The notes beneath the pieces were generated by a model, which worked only from the letters and a program-made list of their open reading frames with translations, had not been told where the DNA came from and searched no databases. Source: Bryobacterales bacterium (GTDB taxonomy: Bacteria > Acidobacteriota > Terriglobia > Bryobacterales > Bryobacteraceae). From it: 42,338 nucleotides of DNA. Position 1 is the first letter of the stretch; each line of letters opens with the position of its first letter. Made by a program: the position numbers and the translations under genes. The stretch spans positions 1 through 42,338 of the forward strand of contig JADZAF010000252.1 in the NCBI GenBank assembly GCA_020852755.1, read 5' to 3'. Of the stretch, positions 35,059 through 42,338 are shown one piece after another.

Positions 35059-36366
35059 ATGCCCTGGTTGTTGCTCCTGCTGCTGCTTTTTCCCGCGGCA
35101 GGCCTCCCCCAAAAGAAACCGGCCCGCAAGACCGCCACGCCGGCGCGCAAGTCCGCTCCCGCCCAGCGGTCCGAGTGGCCCATCGCCAGCATCACTATCG
35201 AAGGCAACCGCAATTACCCGGCGGAAGTAATCGTGGCGGCCGCCGGACTCAAGGTGGGACAACTGGCCGGCAAAAAGGAGTTCGACGAAGCCTACGCCCG
35301 GCTGGTGGCCACCGGAGTCTTCGAGACCATCGACTACCGGTTCACGCCTTCCGCCGACGGCAAGGGCTATGCGGCCGTCTTCCGGGTGGTCGAAGTCGAG
35401 CCGGTCTACGCGGTCCGCTTCGAAGGACTCAATGCGCCTCCCGAGGAGCTGAAAGCCTTTCTGAAGAAGAAGGATCCGTTCTTCGGCGAGCGCATCCCCG
35501 CCACTGCCGCCATCCTGGAACGCCACGCGAAGGCCATCGAGGAGTACCTGGCGGGGAAGAACCGCGGAGAGAAAGTGGCGGGCAGGGTGGTTTCCGACAA
35601 GCCCAACGAGTTCGCCATCGTCTTTCAGCCCGCGGCGCAGCCGCCGGCCGTGGCGCAGGTGAAGTTCGAAGGCAACCAGGTGGTTCCCACCCATGTCCTG
35701 TTGAACACCTTCGCCGGCGTGGCCTACGGCCTTCCCTACACCGAACCCGGTTTTCGCCTGCTGCTGAACACCTCCATCCGCCCGATCTACGAATCGCGCG
35801 GCAGGCTGCAGGTTTCTTTCCCCAAGGTGGCTGCCGAGCCCGCCAGGGAGGTCAAGGGAGTGGTCGTGACGGTGGCGATTCAGGAGGGCCCCACTTTTGA
35901 CCTTGGCGAGGTCCGGGTGGCGGGCAGCCCCGCGATTCCGGCCGGCGAACTGCTGAGCACCGGCAAATTCAAGACCGGCGAACTGGCGAATTTCGACGAG
36001 GTCAACGCCGGCCTGGAGCGCATCCGGAAGCGCTACCGCCGCGAGGGCTACATGCGGGTCGACACGCGGGTCGAGCGCCAGTTGAACGAGAAGCGCAAGA
36101 CCGTGGACCTGACTGTGCACCTGGAGGAAGGGCCGCAGTTCCACTTCGGCAAGCTGATCATCGAGGGGCTGGACATCCACGGGGAGGCCGCGATCCGGAA
36201 GCTGTGGGCGATGAAGGCAGGCAAACCGTTTGACGCCGACTACCCGGACTACTTCCTCAAACGCGTCGCCGAGGACAACATCTTCGACAATCTGACCAGG
36301 ACGCGCGCCGCGTTGAAGGTGGACGAGGAGAACCGGCTGGTGGACGTTACTCTCTCTTTTCGCTGA
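35059..36366 (+). CDS. secreted five-POTRA protein without beta-barrel
   Basis: A 435-residue protein with a signal peptide (PWLLLLLLLFPAAGLPQ), a Lys/Ala/Pro spacer and about five POTRA-like repeats: near 38-110 (ITIEGNRNYP), 113-190 (VRFEGLNAPPEEL), 197-280 (VKFEGNQVVPTHVLL), 281-360 (VRVAGSPAIPAGELL) and 361-435 (LIIEGLDIHGEAAI). BamA also has five POTRA domains but continues into a 16-strand barrel of about 390 residues; here the stop follows the last repeat directly. A periplasmic scaffold or accessory to outer-membrane assembly is likely by inference. GGAG is 4 bp before the ATG, and TAAAAT (35045-35050) 8 bp before it may be the -10 box. The 3' end overlaps the convergent trmJ-like gene by 20 bp. 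Confidence 0.85.
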   Translation: MPWLLLLLLLFPAAGLPQKKPARKTATPARKSAPAQRSEWPIASITIEGNRNYPAEVIVAAAGLKVGQLAGKKEFDEAYARLVATGVFETIDYRFTPSADGKGYAAVFRVVEVEPVYAVRFEGLNAPPEELKAFLKKKDPFFGERIPATAAILERHAKAIEEYLAGKNRGEKVAGRVVSDKPNEFAIVFQPAAQPPAVAQVKFEGNQVVPTHVLLNTFAGVAYGLPYTEPGFRLLLNTSIRPIYESRGRLQVSFPKVAAEPAREVKGVVVTVAIQEGPTFDLGEVRVAGSPAIPAGELLSTGKFKTGELANFDEVNAGLERIRKRYRREGYMRVDTRVERQLNEKRKTVDLTVHLEEGPQFHFGKLIIEGLDIHGEAAIRKLWAMKAGKPFDADYPDYFLKRVAEDNIFDNLTRTRAALKVDEENRLVDVTLSFR

Positions 36367-37069
36367 TCTTCCAGGCCAACTGGCGAAGGATTCCGAGCCA
36401 TACCGGCGCGTCCCGGGCCTGGATGTCGAGCCGCCGCACCAGGCGCCGCACCTTGTCCTCGCCGGATTCGGCGGTCACGGGGTTCAGGTAACCGCTCGTT
36501 CGGAGCAACTCGAGCAACAGAGCCGTGATCCGCTCCATGTCTTCCGCGGCGGCCCGGCCCACCCGCTCCGGCTCTTTCCTCACGGCCTGCGGGTCGCGCC
36601 GCAACTCGTACAGACACACTGCCACGGCTTGCCCCAGGTTCATCGAAAGCTTGGGGCCGGCGAGCGGGATTCGCATCAGCCAGTGGCAGTGGCTCAGGTC
36701 CTGGTTGCTGAGCCCGAATTTCTCCGAGCCGAACAGGAGCGCGGCCGGCTCGCTCTCCAGGTGAGCGCGGATCAGCCCGGCGCCCGATTCCAACTGGCGC
36801 AGCGGGTGCCGCATGTCGCGATGGCCGACGGCCGTGGTCCCCACCACCAGGCTGCAATCCGCCACCGCTTCGGCCACGCCGGGAAACTCCTCGGCCGATT
36901 GCAGGATCTCGCCGGAAGCCACCGCCGAGCGGGCTTCCCGGAAAGCCACCTCGTAGGGATTGACCAGACGCAGGCGCGACACGCCGAAATTACGCATGGC
37001 CCGGGCGGCCGCCCCGATGTTCAGAGGATTGCGCGGAGCCACCAATACGACCCGAAGCCGATCCAGCAC
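36347..37069 (-). CDS. trmJ: TrmJ-like tRNA 2'-O-methyltransferase (SpoU family)
   Basis: A 240-residue SPOUT-fold RNA methyltransferase. Motif 1 is NIGAAARAMRNFG, motif 2 is FGSEKFGLSN and motif 3 is MNLGQAVAVCLYEL; these form the knot that binds AdoMet. The C-terminal extension of about 80 residues, with a helical tail, fits TrmJ (Cm/Um32 of tRNA) better than TrmL, but the exact target base is not provable here. Start GTG 37069 is preceded by TATAGAAT and GGAGCC. It is probably transcribed alone and converges on the POTRA gene, with the last 20 bp shared. Confidence 0.88.
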   Translation of the reverse strand: MLDRLRVVLVAPRNPLNIGAAARAMRNFGVSRLRLVNPYEVAFREARSAVASGEILQSAEEFPGVAEAVADCSLVVGTTAVGHRDMRHPLRQLESGAGLIRAHLESEPAALLFGSEKFGLSNQDLSHCHWLMRIPLAGPKLSMNLGQAVAVCLYELRRDPQAVRKEPERVGRAAAEDMERITALLLELLRTSGYLNPVTAESGEDKVRRLVRRLDIQARDAPVWLGILRQLAWKISEKRE

Positions 37070-37107
37070 GGCTCCATTCTATACCGCTCGCGTCCGGATC
37101 CCCATGG

Positions 37108-37127
37108 CCTTCGGCCGACCCCGAAGG
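37108..37127 (-). terminator. strong hairpin after the tandem-repeat protein gene
   Basis: CCTTCGG/CCGAAGG with a 6-nt loop, 61 bp after the stop at 37189 and 38 bp before the trmJ start. No T-run; terminator function is likely but unproven. Confidence 0.5.
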
Positions 37128-37188
37128 ATGAAACCGGGGAGGATCTCCGCTTCCAGGCCGCAGCCAGGGGAGCAGCCCGGCGCGCGGG

Positions 37189-38256
37189 CTAGTAGCGGTA
37201 GAACGCGGCCAGGATGTCGCCGGCTTGCGGCGCACTGCCGGGGGTGAAGGTCAGGGTCTGACCGCTCAACGAGTAGTCGCTGCCGGGCCGTTGCAGCAGG
37301 CCGTTGCGGTAGATCTTCAAGCTCGCCGCGGGACCGGGGACATGGGTTAGCGTAAAGACGGTATTCAATCCGTTCATTGCGCCGGCCGGAGTCTCCGCAT
37401 CCGCGAAAGACGGCCCTCCGGCAGCGGGACTGAGCCGGTAGGAGGCCGTTAGAACATCGCCGTTCTGGGGAGTGGCCGCGCTCAGAAACGTGACGGTTCC
37501 CGCGCTCAGCGTGTAGTCCAGGCTGGCTTTCTGCAGCAGGCCGTTCCGGAACAACATCAGGCTGGCCGGGGGATCGGGCGCATAGCCCAGCGTGAAGGTG
37601 GCGTTCATGCCGTCCACCGGGCCGGCCGGGGTTTCGCTGTCCACATAGGCTGGTCCGGCCGTACCGCCGCCGCAGGGACCACTGCTGCCGTCCACGCGGA
37701 CGCAATCGCTTCCGCTGCCCGGAATGCCTTCCAGCGCGCCCTGCGCATTGATCCAGGCCACCGACCCGGGGCCGTAGCCGGGCCCTTTGACCGGCCTCTC
37801 CGCCAGGTCCTCCTCCAGTCCCACGATGTCGGATTGCTGCAGCGGCGCCGGAGGCTGCACGGTTCCCTGGCCGCCGAGGACCCGCACATCGCGGACGCGC
37901 AGCGAAACGGTTGCGGGTGGGACCACCCATACCTCTTCGTACTGGATTCTCCCGTCGCTGCTGTTGTACCTTGCCAGGTACCGGAACCCAGGAACCGCCT
38001 GCGTGCTGGGGATGAGCTGCACGCGCAGGTTTCCGTCCACGATCCGAACCGTCTTCACCTGGCTGGCCACGTTGGCCGTATCGGCGGCCTCGAAACTTCT
38101 CCAGCTGAGGGTGACCAGCCCGTTGAAGCGGCTCCCGTCCGCTTTATAGATGACATCCTCGATAGTGGTGAGCTGCGGTGGCGCCGCCAGGGCCGCCAGG
38201 ATCCCCATACCGGCCGCCGCCGCCCGGCAGGCCGTCCACAGTTTATGAACCGACAT
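37189..38256 (-). CDS. exported protein with two tandem 72-residue repeats
   Basis: A 355-residue protein with a signal peptide (LWTACRAAAAGMGILAALAAP). The N-terminal half is a beta-rich domain (TIEDVIYKADGSRFNGLVTLSW, VRIVDGNLRVQLIPS). A Gly/Ser/Cys-containing linker (about 155-200) precedes two tandem repeats at residues 204-275 and 284-355, spaced exactly 80 residues apart. Both have ETPAG near the start, RNGLLQ in the middle and a D-Y-[ST]-L-S, GD[VI]L-A-YR pattern at the end. Such 'NGLLQ' repeats are seen in surface and tail-fibre-like proteins, so a surface role is inferred. The ATG at 38256 has GGAGAGG upstream; a TTG two codons earlier is possible. Confidence 0.75.
   Translation of the reverse strand: MSVHKLWTACRAAAAGMGILAALAAPPQLTTIEDVIYKADGSRFNGLVTLSWRSFEAADTANVASQVKTVRIVDGNLRVQLIPSTQAVPGFRYLARYNSSDGRIQYEEVWVVPPATVSLRVRDVRVLGGQGTVQPPAPLQQSDIVGLEEDLAERPVKGPGYGPGSVAWINAQGALEGIPGSGSDCVRVDGSSGPCGGGTAGPAYVDSETPAGPVDGMNATFTLGYAPDPPASLMLFRNGLLQKASLDYTLSAGTVTFLSAATPQNGDVLTASYRLSPAAGGPSFADAETPAGAMNGLNTVFTLTHVPGPAASLKIYRNGLLQRPGSDYSLSGQTLTFTPGSAPQAGDILAAFYRY
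37192..37647 (-). repeat. tandem coding repeat, 240-bp period
   Basis: Two copies (37432-37647 and 37192-37407) encode the two 72-residue repeats of the exported protein. At the protein level they are about half identical, so the duplication is old or selected to diverge. Confidence 0.8.
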
Positions 38257-38499
38257 CTTCAATCATCCTCTCCCGACTCAGAGTGAACGGCCTGCCCTTC
38301 CAGCCCAGGGCGCGGCCAACTCCCTTGCTGGCTTCAGTTTATCCGGCTCATACGGACGGAAACCCCGGTTTTCTGCCCGGCGGCGCCGCTAACCGGTAGC
38401 TGCGCGGGAACTTACTTGCGTTGGCCGGTCCGCCGGAACTGTTGTGAACGCGCGGCGCACCCATTTGGCCGCGCCCCAAAATTGCTAACCTGAAATACC

Positions 38500-38949
38500 A
38501 TGCAGAAGAACAACCGACGCAACTTTTTGAAGGCCGGAGTCGCCGCTACCGCCGTCACCGGCGCCGCCCAGGCGCAATCCGGCCCGGAACGAAAAGTCCA
38601 CTACCGGGGCGGCAGGAAGCCCAGCCGGACGCCCCTGTTCTCGGGCGCGGTCTCCTACGGCAACCTGCTGTTCATCGCGGGGAAGGGCGCTCACTTCCAG
38701 GGCGACATCAAGGCTCACACCAAGCACGTGCTCGACGAGATCCAGAAGGAACTGGAAAATGCCGGCTCGTCCATGGAGAAGGTCTTGAAGTGCAACGTCT
38801 ATCTGAACGACCTGAAGGACTACAAGGCGATGAACGAGGTCTTCCAGGGCCGCTTCGGAGAGCATCCGCCCGTCCGCACTACGATTGCGGCCGCCGGCGG
38901 GATCCCCGGCGATTCACTGGTGGAAATTGACGTAATTGCGTTCATCTGA
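38500..38949 (+). CDS. RidA/YjgF-family protein with Tat signal
   Basis: A 149-residue protein with a clear twin-arginine signal (NNRRNFLKAGVAATAVTGAAQA). The remaining 120 residues form a RidA/YjgF trimer unit: SYGNLLFIAGKG, DEIQKELENAGSSMEKVLKCNVYL, and the active-site Arg in PPVRTTIAAAGGIPGDSLVEIDVIA. Cytosolic RidA deaminates reactive enamine/imine intermediates; export of a member implies another role, which I cannot name. No sign of an operon; the upstream region is a 243-bp divergent gap. Its last 36 bp overlap the convergent nadD gene. Confidence 0.9.
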   Translation: MQKNNRRNFLKAGVAATAVTGAAQAQSGPERKVHYRGGRKPSRTPLFSGAVSYGNLLFIAGKGAHFQGDIKAHTKHVLDEIQKELENAGSSMEKVLKCNVYLNDLKDYKAMNEVFQGRFGEHPPVRTTIAAAGGIPGDSLVEIDVIAFI

Positions 38950-39513
38950 CCGCTGGTACAGGCCGTTGGCGCGGATATACCGGAGCACCTCCGGAGGAAT
39001 CTCCGGAGGCGTTTCTCCCGCCGCCAGCCGACGCCGCAGATCGGAGGAGGAAACCGGCAGCCGCAGCGAGTCCAGCCGCTGTACCCGCGCATTGCCGGGT
39101 ATTTCGTATTCGTAGCCCGGCCGGCTCACCACGATGAACTCGACCGCCTCCACCACCTCGCGCCAGCGGTGCCAGGTTTTGATTTCCGCGAAGGCGTCGG
39201 CTCCGATCAGGAAGAACAGGCCCCCGGCGGGATGCTCGGCGCGCAGCCGCTCGATGGTCCGGATGGAATAGCTGCTCTGCTGGCCGGCCTCGATCCGGGA
39301 GGCCTCGAAGCGAAGCTCTCCCCGGCAGGCCAGTTCCACCATCCGGTAGCGGTCCTCGTACGCCGCCGCCGTGGCGCCTTCCTTGTGCGGCGGGATGGAG
39401 GCCGGAATGAAGAGCACCCGGTCAAGCGAACATACCCGGGCGGCCTCCCGCGCTACGGCCAGATGGCCGGAGTGAATCGGATCGAAAGTGCCCCCGTAGA
39501 TCGCCAGCCGCAA
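38914..39513 (-). CDS. nadD: nicotinate-nucleotide adenylyltransferase
   Basis: A 199-residue nucleotidyltransferase that adenylates nicotinate mononucleotide in NAD synthesis. The ATP motif is GGTFDPIHSGHL at residues 7-18 (with the GxFDPxHxGH core), IPPHKEG follows, FLIGADAFAEIKTWHRW is the NaMN-binding block and SSSDLRRRL is the C-terminal SSTxxR-like motif. Start is TTG 39513: there is no ATG or GTG before the conserved motif, and the DUF1080 stop lies 1 bp upstream, so initiation is probably by coupling. The 3' end overlaps ridA by 36 bp on the opposite strand. Confidence 0.94.
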   Translation of the reverse strand: MRLAIYGGTFDPIHSGHLAVAREAARVCSLDRVLFIPASIPPHKEGATAAAYEDRYRMVELACRGELRFEASRIEAGQQSSYSIRTIERLRAEHPAGGLFFLIGADAFAEIKTWHRWREVVEAVEFIVVSRPGYEYEIPGNARVQRLDSLRLPVSSSDLRRRLAAGETPPEIPPEVLRYIRANGLYQRSDERNYVNFHQ

Positions 39514-39514
39514 G

Positions 39515-40114
39515 CTACTTCAGCACCTTGATCCGGATGTTGCGGAAGTACGCCTCCATCGGCGGCCCGCGGTGCAGCTGCAGGGCGATGATCCCGTTCG
39601 AGCTGGCCGAGTCGCGCAGGTCCGCGGTCACCAGGCCGTTCACCTTCAACTGGATGTGGTCGCCGTCGCACAGGATCTCGTACTCATTCCAGTCCTTGAG
39701 CTTCACTACCTTCTCGGCTTTGTCTTTCCAGCCGTTGACGAGGATTCCGCGCTTGCCCTTCTCGTCGTACAGGCAGCCCCAGTAGTTGTTCTCGGCAAAG
39801 TCGGCCTGATAGCCCCGCACCACCCAGTTCGGCAGCGCCTCGCTGCGGAACTGGATACCGCTGTTGTGGTTGCGCAGCTTGACCTCCGCCTTGAGGATGA
39901 AATTGCCGTAGGCCTTTCTGGTGATCAGGAAGGTGTTGTCGGAGAGGGTCACGCCTTCGGTGGAGCCGACGATCATCCCGTCCCGGACCTTCCACAACCG
40001 GGTGTCGCCCTCCCACCCGTTCAGGTTTCTGCCGTTGAATAAGGGGACAAAGCCGTCATCGGCGGCTAGCGCCAGGGCGGCCAGCGCGAGGAACAGGATC
40101 AGCAGCCGCTTCAT
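39515..40114 (-). CDS. secreted DUF1080 (3-keto-disaccharide hydrolase-like) protein
   Basis: A 199-residue protein with a Sec signal (KRLLILFLALAALALAADD) and a single DUF1080 domain (PF06439), a concanavalin-like beta-sandwich. The hallmarks are PLFNGRNLNGWEG near the N-terminus, HNSGIQFRSE in the middle, and GIIALQLHRGPPMEAYFRNIRIK at the end. Some members hydrolyse 3-keto-glycosides; substrate is unknown here. It is translated from the ppiB message (4-bp overlap) and leads into nadD after one base, an odd mixture of periplasmic and cytosolic functions. Confidence 0.92.
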   Translation of the reverse strand: MKRLLILFLALAALALAADDGFVPLFNGRNLNGWEGDTRLWKVRDGMIVGSTEGVTLSDNTFLITRKAYGNFILKAEVKLRNHNSGIQFRSEALPNWVVRGYQADFAENNYWGCLYDEKGKRGILVNGWKDKAEKVVKLKDWNEYEILCDGDHIQLKVNGLVTADLRDSASSNGIIALQLHRGPPMEAYFRNIRIKVLK

Positions 40115-40605
40115 TCTTCACTCCTTTCGATTCTGACCGAGCGCAACCTGACGGGCGTCTTGGGCCGGTCGGACGCATCCCGCGGGGTCTTCGAAATCCC
40201 CTCCACCACCTCGTAGCCTTCCACGACTTCCCCGAAAATGCTGTGCCTGTTGTCCAGCCAGGGAGTCGCCGCCACCGTGACGAAAAACTGGCTGCCGTTG
40301 GTGTTGGGACCGGCATTGGCCATGGACAGCAGGCCCGGCCGGGAGTGTTTCAGATCGGGATGGAACTCGTCGTCGAAGCGGTAGCCCGGCCCGCCCCGCC
40401 CGGTGCCCTCCGGGCAGCCTCCCTGAATCATGAAATCCGGAATCACCCGGTGAAATATCAGTCCGTCGTAGAAAGGCTTGCCGGTTTTGGTGCCTTCCGC
40501 CAGGCTCACGAAGTTCTCCACCGTGCGCGGCGCCTTGGATGCGAACAGCTCCGCCTTGAAGGACCCCTGGCTGGTGTCGAAAACCGCAAAGATGCGTTGC
40601 GCCAT
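40111..40605 (-). CDS. ppiB: cyclophilin-type peptidyl-prolyl isomerase
   Basis: A 164-residue cyclophilin that speeds proline cis-trans isomerisation in protein folding. Active-site motifs are HRVIPDFMIQGG (with the catalytic Arg), GSQFFVT and the substrate-pocket Trp-Leu-Asp in PWLDNRHSIFGEV. There is no signal peptide, so it is the cytosolic type. TACAAT (40617-40612 on the minus strand) stands 6 bp before the ATG and 2 bp after the rnhA stop, so an own promoter is possible within the operon. Confidence 0.95.
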   Translation of the reverse strand: MAQRIFAVFDTSQGSFKAELFASKAPRTVENFVSLAEGTKTGKPFYDGLIFHRVIPDFMIQGGCPEGTGRGGPGYRFDDEFHPDLKHSRPGLLSMANAGPNTNGSQFFVTVAATPWLDNRHSIFGEVVEGYEVVEGISKTPRDASDRPKTPVRLRSVRIERSEE

Positions 40606-40619
40606 CGCTCAATTGTAGG

Positions 40620-41057
40620 TCAAACGCGGGCGATCTGCTCGCGCGCCGCCGTGGTGGCCAGTTGGTCGGCGCGATTGTTGTCCGGGTGATCGGCGTGCCC
40701 GCGAACCCATACCCAGCGGGTCCGGTGCACCTGATTGGCCAGCCGGTCCAGTTCCTCCCACAGGTCCTGGTTCTTGATGGTTCCCTTCCTCCATCCGTTC
40801 CGCTTCCACTTGTGAATCCAGGTAGTGATCCCGTTTTTCAGGTACTCGGAATCGGTAACCACCTCGACCTCGCAGGGCTCCTTCAACGCGCGCAGCCCCT
40901 CGATGGCGGCGGTGAGTTCCATGCGGTTGTTGGTGGTGTGCGGGGAGAAGCCATAGATCTCTTTGGCGTGATGTCCGAAGCGCAGGATGGCGGCCCAGCC
41001 GCCCCGACCCGGGTTCCCCTCGCAGGCGCCGTCGGTGATGATCCGGACCTGCTTCAC
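40620..41057 (-). CDS. rnhA: ribonuclease HI
   Basis: A 145-residue RNase HI that degrades RNA in RNA-DNA hybrids. The catalytic carboxylates are in [25 protein letters not shown] and the final NNRADQLA, with the mobile His in [11 protein letters not shown]. The basic handle [10 protein letters not shown] is present. The GTG at 41057 overlaps the dusB stop (GTGA); another GTG six codons upstream is possible but lies within dusB. Confidence 0.96.
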   Translation of the reverse strand: MKQVRIITDGACEGNPGRGGWAAILRFGHHAKEIYGFSPHTTNNRMELTAAIEGLRALKEPCEVEVVTDSEYLKNGITTWIHKWKRNGWRKGTIKNQDLWEELDRLANQVHRTRWVWVRGHADHPDNNRADQLATTAAREQIARV

Positions 41058-42067
41058 TCGGCGGCCGTCCCGCACAGTTCCTGGCTGAAGAAGGCATCCA
41101 CCTGCTCCAGGATGCCGGCCGGTTCGTGGGCGTGGTAAATGGCCGCTCGCAGCCTGGCCCCGTTTCTGACGCCATGGGTGAAGTAGGTGGCGAACTGCTT
41201 CATCTTGCCCACCGTATCGGGCTCGTCGCGCTCGGCGAGCATGTTGTAGTACATGCGGATCATCCGGTAGCGGTCCGCTTCCGCGGGCCGCTCGTAGGCG
41301 CCGCCCGCCAGGTACTGCGCGATCTGGCGGAAGATCCAGGGGTTATGCGAAGCGGCCCGTCCCACCATCACGGCATCGCATCCGGTTTCCTTCACCAGCC
41401 GCACGGCGTCCTCGGGCGTGTTCACGTCGCCGTTGCCGATCACCGGGATCTTCACCGCCGCCTTCACCTCGGCGATGCGGGTCCAGTCGGCCTGGCCGCT
41501 GTAGCCCTGCTCCCGCGTGCGGGGATGCAGCGCGATGGCCTGCAGCCCGCAATCCTCCGCGATGCGCGCCATGCGCAGGTGTACCAGTTCCCGCTCGTTC
41601 CAGCCCGCGCGGAACTTCATCGTCAGGGGAATCGAGATGGCCCCCCGGACGGTACGCAGCAGGCGCTCCACCAGCGGCAGGTCGCGCAGCAGGCCGGAGC
41701 CGCCGTTGCATTTCACCACCTTGTTGACCGGGCAACCGAAGTTGATATCCACCATGTCGAAGCCCAGGTCCTGGCACACCCGGGCGGCGTCGGCCATCAC
41801 TTCCGGATCCGCCCCGAACAACTGGGCCGAGATGGGATGCTCTTCGGGTTCGAACTCCAGGTAGCGGAGCGTGCGGGGCGGCTTGCGCGAACGCAGCGAC
41901 GCGCTCACTCCATGGGAACTGGTGAACTCGGTCATGATGAGCCCGCAGCCGCCCAGATGGCGGATGAAGCGCCGGAACACCGTGTCCGTCACCCCCGCCA
42001 TGGGGGCCAGCACCGTGCCCGGCCGGATTCGCACGCCGCCGATCTCGAACTGTTCGGGAAACTGCAT
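41054..42067 (-). CDS. dusB: tRNA-dihydrouridine synthase (DusB type)
   Basis: A 337-residue flavin enzyme that reduces uridines in tRNA. FMN site residues are in [15 protein letters not shown]. The catalytic Cys is in NFGCPVNKV, with the Lys of [19 protein letters not shown] and [12 protein letters not shown] following in the order usual for DusB/Nifr3. The frame is open to 42232 upstream, but homology starts at the ATG 42067 ([13 protein letters not shown]). The C-terminal helical domain is present. It begins 20 bp after the stop of an unrecognised gene fragment and overlaps rnhA by 4 bp. Confidence 0.95.
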   Translation of the reverse strand: MQFPEQFEIGGVRIRPGTVLAPMAGVTDTVFRRFIRHLGGCGLIMTEFTSSHGVSASLRSRKPPRTLRYLEFEPEEHPISAQLFGADPEVMADAARVCQDLGFDMVDINFGCPVNKVVKCNGGSGLLRDLPLVERLLRTVRGAISIPLTMKFRAGWNERELVHLRMARIAEDCGLQAIALHPRTREQGYSGQADWTRIAEVKAAVKIPVIGNGDVNTPEDAVRLVKETGCDAVMVGRAASHNPWIFRQIAQYLAGGAYERPAEADRYRMIRMYYNMLAERDEPDTVGKMKQFATYFTHGVRNGARLRAAIYHAHEPAGILEQVDAFFSQELCGTAAE

Positions 42068-42087
42068 ACCAGGGACTGCCCGCTCAT

Positions 42088-42338
42088 CTACGATTTTAGC
42101 CGGATTTGGACTTGAGCCACTGCCTGGAGCCGCGTTGAAAACCACCCGGCAAGCGCCTCCAGCTGCCGCACACGCGCTTCCGCGAACTCCGGCAGTGGCA
42201 CGCGCCCGTGCAGCGGCAGGTTGACCGAACATCCAAAGGCCTGAGTGACGCAGTTTGCCGAAGGCGAGGTCAGCGTGCCGCCACCCTCGCCGGCTGGTCG
42301 CTCGAGCTGGGGGGCGAGCGGTAAACCCGGCGCCGGCC
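42088..42338 (-). CDS. 3' end of an unrecognised gene (window edge)
   Basis: The third minus frame is open from the window edge to a TAG at 42088, about 82 codons. The product ends in an amphipathic helical stretch (EFAEARVRQLEALAGWFSTRL) and has a TQAFGCSVNLPL segment. I do not recognise it. It stops 20 bp before dusB, as expected of an upstream operon gene. Being short and GC-rich, it could also be chance. Confidence 0.4.
   Translation of the reverse strand, partial: PAPGLPLAPQLERPAGEGGGTLTSPSANCVTQAFGCSVNLPLHGRVPLPEFAEARVRQLEALAGWFSTRLQAVAQVQIRLKS

Noticed and set aside
36367..37069. A beta-barrel remnant after the POTRA gene
   Set aside because: The plus strand there has no barrel-like frame; the minus strand is an intact SPOUT methyltransferase gene.
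42068..42232. N-terminal extension of dusB to 42232
   Set aside because: Low-complexity Ala/Arg residues before the conserved start; the other frame there looks like the end of an upstream gene.

Overview
The window is GC-rich (about two thirds G+C by eye), densely coded chromosomal DNA of a Gram-negative bacterium. The gene content fits an Acidobacteriota member, most likely Bryobacterales/Solibacter-like. The pointers are DUF1080 and DUF362 proteins with export signals, a UPF0182 membrane protein, exported TldD/TldE homologues, a RidA protein with a twin-arginine signal, a POTRA-repeat protein and two lipoyl-system genes in one operon. This assignment is inference from content; there is no rRNA or tRNA gene here to anchor it. 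I see no transposase, integrase, phage gene or CRISPR array.

Layout. 1-3048 (-): a tightly spaced trio of a secreted protein, a DUF362 protein and a 5' gene fragment encoding an FRG-domain protein that runs off the window. 3101-4477 (+): secreted M20 peptidase. 4717-7799 (+): uppP and ftsK, overlapping by 4 bp. 7901-14921 (+): a promoter, a small membrane protein, then MoxR ATPase, a DUF58 protein and two large vWA membrane proteins (a MoxR/Bat-type cluster), converging on a UPF0182 gene. 24002-17789 (-): dxr, rseP, a GT9 glycosyltransferase, then pyrR-pyrB-pyrC closed by a clear intrinsic terminator. 24003-24559: the only long gene-free stretch. It holds a strong-looking minus-strand promoter followed by a candidate structured small RNA of about 95 nt, and is the least explained part of the window.

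26634-24560 (-): a CpaE/TadZ-like ATPase with a degenerate P-loop, a doubtful small ORF and an unrecognised protein. These are divergent from a NarL/LuxR-type regulator (26810-27460) and an exported TldD/TldE-like pair (27508-30935), of which only the first keeps the metal site. 34847-30969 (-): lpdA, lipB, a 2-oxo acid dehydrogenase E2 and a DinB-like gene, each touching or overlapping the next. Making octanoyl-E2, carrying out acyl transfer and reoxidising the lipoyl arm are thus encoded together. 35059-36366 (+): five POTRA repeats with no barrel. 37069-36347 (-): TrmJ-like methyltransferase. 38256-37189 (-): an exported protein with two tandem 72-residue repeats. 38500-38949 (+): Tat-signal RidA. 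42338-38914 (-): an unrecognised 3' fragment, dusB, rnhA, ppiB, a secreted DUF1080 protein and nadD, packed with overlaps or gaps of at most about 20 bp.

Most of the genes are ordinary housekeeping genes. The items that merit a second look are the small RNA candidate, the exported TldD/TldE pair, the barrel-less five-POTRA protein, the degenerate CpaE, the partial FRG gene and a recurrent -10-like box 6-8 nt before several start codons.
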